A stretch of 64,000 nucleotides of DNA from Saccopteryx bilineata (taxonomy: Eukaryota > Chordata > Mammalia > Chiroptera > Emballonuridae), in assembly GCF_036850765.1 (NCBI RefSeq), contig NC_089493.1:16927632-16991631 (forward strand), given 5' to 3'. This document shows positions 57,956 to 64,000 of the stretch, piece by piece. Positions within the stretch are counted from its first letter, which is position 1; the number at the start of each line of letters is the position of its first letter. The notes under the pieces are model-generated. The model was given only the letters and a program-made list of their open reading frames with translations, was not told the origin of the DNA and did no database searches. The translations under genes and the position numbers were made by a program.

Positions 57956-60485
57956 AAAAAGAGAAGTTGAGACATTTTGTGGTCTTTAACCCACTCTATA
58001 TTCTGACATTGATTCTCATATTAACAGTTTGCAAGTGAATTTAAAATGACCTCATCATCATAATTTTATTCAAAAGTCTGATGCTAGTTTATATGCATCT
58101 CTTTATATCACACCCTCCCCACTTACACATATTTACCTATGCCTTAGGACATGTTACCCTGTCTAAGTTTTTATGTGTTATTTTCTTCACAATGTGAAAT
58201 CATGTGACCTTCACTCTCTTAGCTTGTAGGTGTTTTACTCAGTACAGGGTATAAAAAAATTTAATATATTACCCTGAAAACCATTAAAATAAATGAAAAT
58301 AGGATAAGAAAAGACATAGCAACAATACAAGGAGATTGAGTTTGAGATTTTCTAAACAGATATTTTTAGGTGATGTTAAGTAATAAAAACAGTGATTTAA
58401 AAATCAGTCAAGGAAAGCAAAGCAAAGAAAAAAATGTCAAATGTGAGCTAATTATAAAACATAAAGTCAGTTTGGTGTTTACAACAGCTAAATGGGAAAA
58501 ACCCAGCTATTTTTTTGCCTCTTAATTATTATAAAGTCATCATTTTTATTAGGTTTTATTTTTCTTAGCAGCAATTGGAAAACAGCTGGCTGTTGGCAGA
58601 AGAAAAACCTATAAAAGCTTAGAACTGTTAACAAATATATATATATTTGCTGCATTTGATTCTACTTTTGTGTAAAAATGTATTCTTCTCATTAGGTAGC
58701 TCTGACCATATCTGTTAGGGAAACCCAGGGTAGTAAAGGGCAGATGAATCATAAACTGAGGTTCAGAAAATAAAATTAAAAGATATTAAAGAATAGCAAA
58801 TTTAAACCGTATGTTTTATTGGATAATGTGGGAGCAGGAAATGGAAGTGAAAGGAACCCTTTACTAGGAGCTAAAATATTGAATTATTTAAAGTACTGCA
58901 AAGGGATACAGCTGGGACCAAGGGAATAAAACCAGCAAAATGACAATTTTGTCTATCAGAGAAATGGTGCTAACATAGGGGATATAATGAAACCATCTTC
59001 CCAGGAGACCTGTTTCATCTAACTTAGAACATTTCAATCTTAAAAGCCAAAAATCTCATCTGACCCTGTAGCATCCCAGCCTCCCATCCCTATGCATCAC
59101 TATGGCAGAATGAATTATGTCTTCAAGCCATATGACATTTACGCTTATTGAGTTATTTTGTCTCTCACAAATGAATTCTTCCAATAACTCACATAGTAAC
59201 AATATCCGCAGCCATCTCCAACAACTATGAAGACCATTCTTACCAGACTTATTACTATTATTGGTACACTTTCTGACATACCACTGAGAACGGAGAACTC
59301 TCTTCTAAGTTCATTGCAAAGCTGTAAATCTTTAATATTTATAATTCAGTCTTTTGAAATGGGCTGTGATGATATAAGCTTCATACCCACGGGAAAAAAT
59401 GAACAACAAACAAAATCAACAAAATCACACAGTGATGAACACCTTTTTAACATTTATAAAGTTAAATAATTTCCTCTGGAAGAGAAAAGAGAAAACACAG
59501 ACCCATATTTCTCATTAGAAACTTTTGGTGCTAGTTTTTTTAGGGATATAGAATTTTGGAGAGTTGAGGAAAGCAATACAGTATGTCCATCTTGGACTTT
59601 TCCAATAAGCAGTAATGAAAATACTAACATATCTGCATCGAAACATCTGACTATTCAAAGTAAGTGGGAATGATCTCAGGTGTTACAGCCAGATTGATTG
59701 ACATGAGGCCAGGTATTCTCATTAAAGAGTTTATGACAATATTCCAGTTTTTCTTGTTTTGGAATTTGACAACCACTGATACGAGGTTGTGGTTCCTCAC
59801 TTGCTATGTTTAGTATTTAAATAAATCTGAAAATTAAGGAAAAATTAAATGTTTAAATGACTCTGGATGTAGTTCTTGTTATTGCATTTTCATACACAAT
59901 TTAATGAAATATATTTTATTTTGCACTTGGTCCAAAAATAATCATAATTTAACAAAAAGAAACAAAAAATTAACAAAGAAAAATAAAACAACATGATGAA
60001 ACATCTTGCCATATTTCATTGTGCTCAATAAAAAATAAAACTGATTGTTTTTAAAAGAGAAGTCTAATGAATAAGTCACATATCTTATTGGAAAAGTTTG
60101 TCTTTGATTTTTAATTTTCTGAACAACTTGGTTTTCTTAGTTATATGTAATCAACAAATAAGATTTTTATTTTCGTTTTCTGTTAAAGATGTGGAGATAA
60201 TTGCTTATCTTTATAGAATATTCAGAAATAAACTTGGGGTTACAAAAACTGATTCACAAAAGTAAGTTGAAAAAAATATTGTAATTGCATAGAGCATATT
60301 TGCTAATGACCATTTCACAGGGCCCAGTCACAAAAACAAAACTATGGGCAAAACTTCAAAAGAGGTATCTCAATTTTTATTATGCAAAAAGACTGACCAA
60401 TACACATTGAGAAAACTGACTGTAGTAAAACTCTGTTAATACATTTAAAGTGAAAAATAAAATCCTGTTTTACTTTATTTATTTA
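57956..60485. other. Unassigned AT-rich sequence
   Basis: Two and a half kb without recognised elements except a short AT run at 58636-58649. An 80-codon ORF (59227-59469) has no domain. Confidence 0.4.
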
Positions 60486-60690
60486 TTTTTAAAATTTTAT
60501 TTATTGATTTTTAGAGAGAGGAGAGAGAGAAGGAGAAAGAGGGAAAGAACAGGAGGAGAAGCAGGGAGCATCAACTCATAGTACAATAGTTGTTTCTGTA
60601 TGTGCCTTGACAAGGCAAGTCCGGGGTTTCTAACCAGTGATCTCAGTGTTTTACGTCTATACTTATTCACTGCGCCACCACAGATCAGGC
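60486..60690 (-). mobile_element. Family B SINE, antisense, variant body
   Basis: TTTTATTTATTGATTTTTAG, GA-rich part, GGGAGCATCAACTCATAGTA, CAATAGTTGTTTCTGTATGT, GCCTTGACAAGGCAAGTCCG and CACTGCGCCACCACAGATCA. The extra segment around AATAGTTGTTTCTG corresponds in reverse to the extra segment in the copy at 45207. Confidence 0.88.
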
Positions 60691-61920
60691 AAGAATACTA
60701 TTTTAGATATGATTTTAGAAGTACACTCTCGTATTGAAAAGAAATTATAAAAATTTCTTTTTTTGGAAATGTATAACTCTACTTATTCTCTGCCATATTA
60801 TAGATTTGAGCTAAGGTATAATCATTAGATTTTTGGGACTCAAAACTGAATCATCTCAACAAGGATTAGTGACCCGATGCACAATGAGTTTTTTGCACTA
60901 ATGTTTATTAATGCAGAGTTCAACAAGTTTTGTTAAGTTTTTTTCAAAGTATTAAAGACACTCTCTTGCTAACTTCATTGCCATTATGTAATAGGCAATC
61001 TTTGTATTTTTTACTTCTTCCGAATCTGATTAACAGATACTTATTAAATGATTTTGCTAGTATAAATACATACATCCACAAAGAAGTCTAAGTGGTGAGA
61101 GTTTTAAGGTTTTATGGAAATGTGAGTTCTGGTCAGTGCAAGCAGAACTTTAAATAGATGAGTGTGCTGCAAAGCTCTTGATTTGATTTTTCCAGGGTAT
61201 GTTTTCTTTGTATCTTCTCCCTATTCTACAACAAATTTATATACTGGCTGCTATTAAAAAATGAATATGAGAAATATTTAATTTTATTTATAAACCTTAT
61301 GTATTGTATATTGAGTTTATTGCATTTTTTTCCAGTAAATGTACTTATATTAATCATCTCCACCCCTTCCTCGAAATCAACATGTGGAGGGGTCACAGCC
61401 AGTCACTTTCTTGGCAAGGAAAGTGGGAGGAAAATCTGGGGGAAAATACTAAAGAATAGCCCTAATATTGCAATAGAAAAATCAATGTTATCATCACAGA
61501 ATTATTTTTTGTTGACTTACTCTTGCCACTTTACATACGCGAATGCTACATCTGTAGTTTATAGGTTCAGAGTTAAAGTGGCAAGCCCCAAGTGAAATAG
61601 TGAATAAATAACTATCCATTTTCCATCTTTCTTGCTGCCCATGGAAAATTTTTATAACGCAAAAACAAGCTGAGCAATCTATACAATAGAAGATAAATAT
61701 GTTGCCATTCTATTAAAAAAGACATTTTCCTTATTAACTATTTGGAATTATCTGCACTGTTTTTCTCTTCATTTATGTAATTGAAACCTAACTGTGTAAT
61801 CTTTCTTTAAAAAGTTTTTATTTCAGTGGCATTGATTTTTGCACAAATTAAAGTTAAAGCCACAAAGTGAGTGTTCTCTTACATATGAGAACTCAAAATT
61901 ATTACATAGAAAAGCTTAAA
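60691..61920. other. Unassigned sequence
   Basis: No family recognised; 98-codon ORF at 61299-61595 has no domain and no splice context. Confidence 0.4.
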
Positions 61921-62272
61921 ATAGGGTTGTGGCAGATGTAATTAGTTAAGATGAATTCATTATACAATAGGGTAGACCCTTAAACTAATATTACTGGTAT
62001 TCTTACAAAAAAGTGAAAATTTGACACAGATATAACAGAGAACTATCTAAGGTCAACTATCTACGTTGAAGACAATGATGTTAGTGACACTTCTACAAGC
62101 CTAAGAATGCCAAATAAGCTAGAAAGCAACCTTGGAATACATTTTCCACCACAGTCCTCAGGAAGAACTAACTCTGCCATCACTTTAACAAGAACAATAG
62201 GACAATCATTTCTATTGTTTAAGCCACCAGGTTTGTGATATTTTGTATGGCTGCCCTAAAAAACTAATACAA
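61921..62272 (+). mobile_element. MLT1-type MaLR LTR, 5'-truncated
   Basis: GGTTGTGGCAGATGTAATTA, GTTAAGATGAATTCATTATA, AATATTACTGGTATTCTTAC, TGCCAAATAAGCTAGAAAGC, GTTTAAGCCACCAGGTTTGT and GGCTGCCCTAAAAAACTAAT follow the MLT1C-like consensus to its end. Confidence 0.85.
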
Positions 62273-63419
62273 TATCCAAATAGTTATTTTCTTAAGAATT
62301 TACATACTAATCAATGCACACTAACCCATTTAAATCATAAATGTACACTCTGAAATATCCTCAGTTTGACACTATGTAAAAGTTTGGTGATGAGTCAGAA
62401 ATCTGTGTCCAGAAAATAGTCATTGTTATCAGTCTCAGTTTTCAATACCTTACCACCCTAAGAAATAAACACCAATTGGAGATGACAGAATGACAGCCAT
62501 GAAGATGTTTTATGGGTTCTGCTGAGTCGTCTCCCAATAACCCACCAATACCCTTATTACCTGACTCCTTCACTCCACACAGGGTTTGAAAATGAGCAAG
62601 AATAATTTCTGTCTTGTCTTCAGAATAATGGCCCTATATTCAAGGATTATCTTGATCATACCCTTGTCTTAGATACATTCACTTCTAACTTATCTTGCCT
62701 TTATCTCAAAGGAAGAAAGATCTCTATAATATCTAGAGTTATCGAATAATGGACGTTTTTTCCTAAAAAAGCACAGAAACTCGCAGCAAAGGGATATTGT
62801 CTTGGAACTCAAAGCTGCCAGGGAATTTGGATTAGCTGACAACTAGTTTTTCCTCCAACTCTTAAGTTTTATAGTTCCATAAAACAAATTTAAATAATAC
62901 TGTATAGTTTTAGTAGAAGCAGTTTGTTATGTTTTTAAAGGGTGGGAGCTTCCTGTGAGAGCCTCCAGTTTTCAATATCTTACTTTGTTTAATGCACAAT
63001 GGCCATTTAATCAATGTTTACAACACTAATAGTAATACCATTAAAAACATAATCAACAATGCAAGCCTCAGGTGCTGCCTAGCCTATCTCTTACTGAAAA
63101 TAATGAAAATTTTACCCTTGACTAAATAGCTATGGAAGAAAGGGTGTTTGGATCATAAACATGAGGAATAGTCTAGGAAACCACAGAGGTATAATGAAAC
63201 TCCACAACAAAAGAAGAGCTATCAAGGTAATGGTCATTAAATTTTATATTTCTATAAAGTAAATACAACCGATTAGATGGCCAAAGCTAACTGTAAATAG
63301 GAAACCAATGCTTATTTTATTTTAAAATGTGGAACACAACTTTTAGATATTATGTTTGAGAGGTAAAAATCCTCATGTATAGATAGTGAAAAAATCTTTA
63401 ACAACAAATCAATAAATAT
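62273..63419. other. Unassigned sequence
   Basis: No coding or repeat signal recognised. Confidence 0.45.
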
Positions 63420-64000
63420 TTTTTTTTCTTTTTGTTTATGGCAAACATACCCCCCCCACACACACACATACAACATGAGATCTACAGCTTTAACAAATTT
63501 TTAATTGTGCAGCTCAGTATCATTAACGAGAAGTATTGTTAACAGTGTTGTTAACTGTAAGCACAGTGATGTACATCAGATCTGTAGAACTTTCTTATCT
63601 TGTATAACTGAGATTTCATGCCCGCTGAATAACAACGACTAATTTCTTCCTTCTCCAAACTCCTCACAAACACCATTCTACTCCCCACTTCTATGAGTGT
63701 GATTACTTTAGATAACACGTACAAATGAAATCAAACAGTATTTTTCTTTCTGTGTCGGTTTATTTCACTTAGCATTACGTCCTGTTGATTCATTTATTTT
63801 GTTACATATGATAAGATTTCTTTTTCTATTAAGGCTGAATAATAATATATTGTATGTATATACCACATTTTATTCATAAATTCAACCACCGATGGGCCCT
63901 TAGATTGTCTCATTGCCTTGACTCTTGTGTATAATGCAGCAATAAATATGGGAGTAAAACAGTCTCTGAGATACTGATTTCAATTTGTTTGGATAAATGT
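63420..64000 (-). mobile_element. L1 3' UTR and ORF2 end, antisense, cut by window edge
   Basis: CTCAGTATCATTAACGAGAA, GGTTTATTTCACTTAGCATT, GGCTGAATAATAATATATTG, TATGTATATACCACATTTTA, TAATGCAGCAATAAATATGG and CTGAGATACTGATTTCAATT follow an antisense mid-age L1 to the right edge. A C/CA run lies at 63450-63470. Frames are broken. Confidence 0.85.

Noticed and set aside
61299..61595. 98-codon ORF
   Set aside because: AT-rich region, no domain, no splice context, within the length expected by chance.

Overview
This is mammalian nuclear DNA, AT-rich and non-coding as far as I can read it: no open reading frame looks like a host exon, and every ORF above 100 codons that I examined is either a chance ORF or lies in a repeat. 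The repeats suggest a bat, most likely of the horseshoe/leaf-nosed lineage. There are about 23 tRNA-derived SINEs of four kinds. Eight are a ~330 bp type with head GTGGCGCAGTGGATAGAGC and tail TCTGTCTCTGT (family A, which I equate with the Rhin-1 type). Five are a ~200 bp type with CTGACCTGTGGTGGCGCAG (family B). Nine are a ~370 bp type with CTGGCCGGTTGGCTCAG (family C). One is a ~140 bp Ves-like copy (family D). Family names come from memory and were not checked against a database.

Layout. 1-1.3 kb is the end of a Tigger (pogo-like) DNA transposon with a broken transposase. 2-13 kb holds MaLR-type LTR pieces, MIRs, short L1 3' ends and SINEs, several nested in one another. 13-23 kb has SINEs, MIRs and L1 ends, a good CTCF-like site at 14.38 kb, and a young 5'-truncated L1 at 22.6-23.1 kb. 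At 23.4 kb an L1 joins its own 5' end directly to its 3' end. 24-28 kb and 33.6-40 kb are two old L1 copies lying antisense; they host later insertions, including a 43 bp L1 fragment with a perfect target duplication (27.08 kb) and a 73 bp palindromic MITE (34.0 kb). 40-50 kb has SINEs, MIRs, microsatellites and a textbook twin-primed (internally inverted) L1 at 46.69-47.71 kb. 52.6-52.9 kb is a complete non-autonomous hAT-type element. 54.3-55.0 kb looks like a solo LTR. 56-64 kb holds SINEs, an MLT1-type LTR and an old L1 running off the right edge.

Nothing here works as a gene system. The window is best read as an intergenic or deep intronic retrotransposon landscape. The value lies in the well-preserved insertion structures (target site duplications, inversion, chimera, nesting) and in a few possible regulatory or exon-like signals. 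Unassigned stretches are listed so the reader knows they were read and what they hold.
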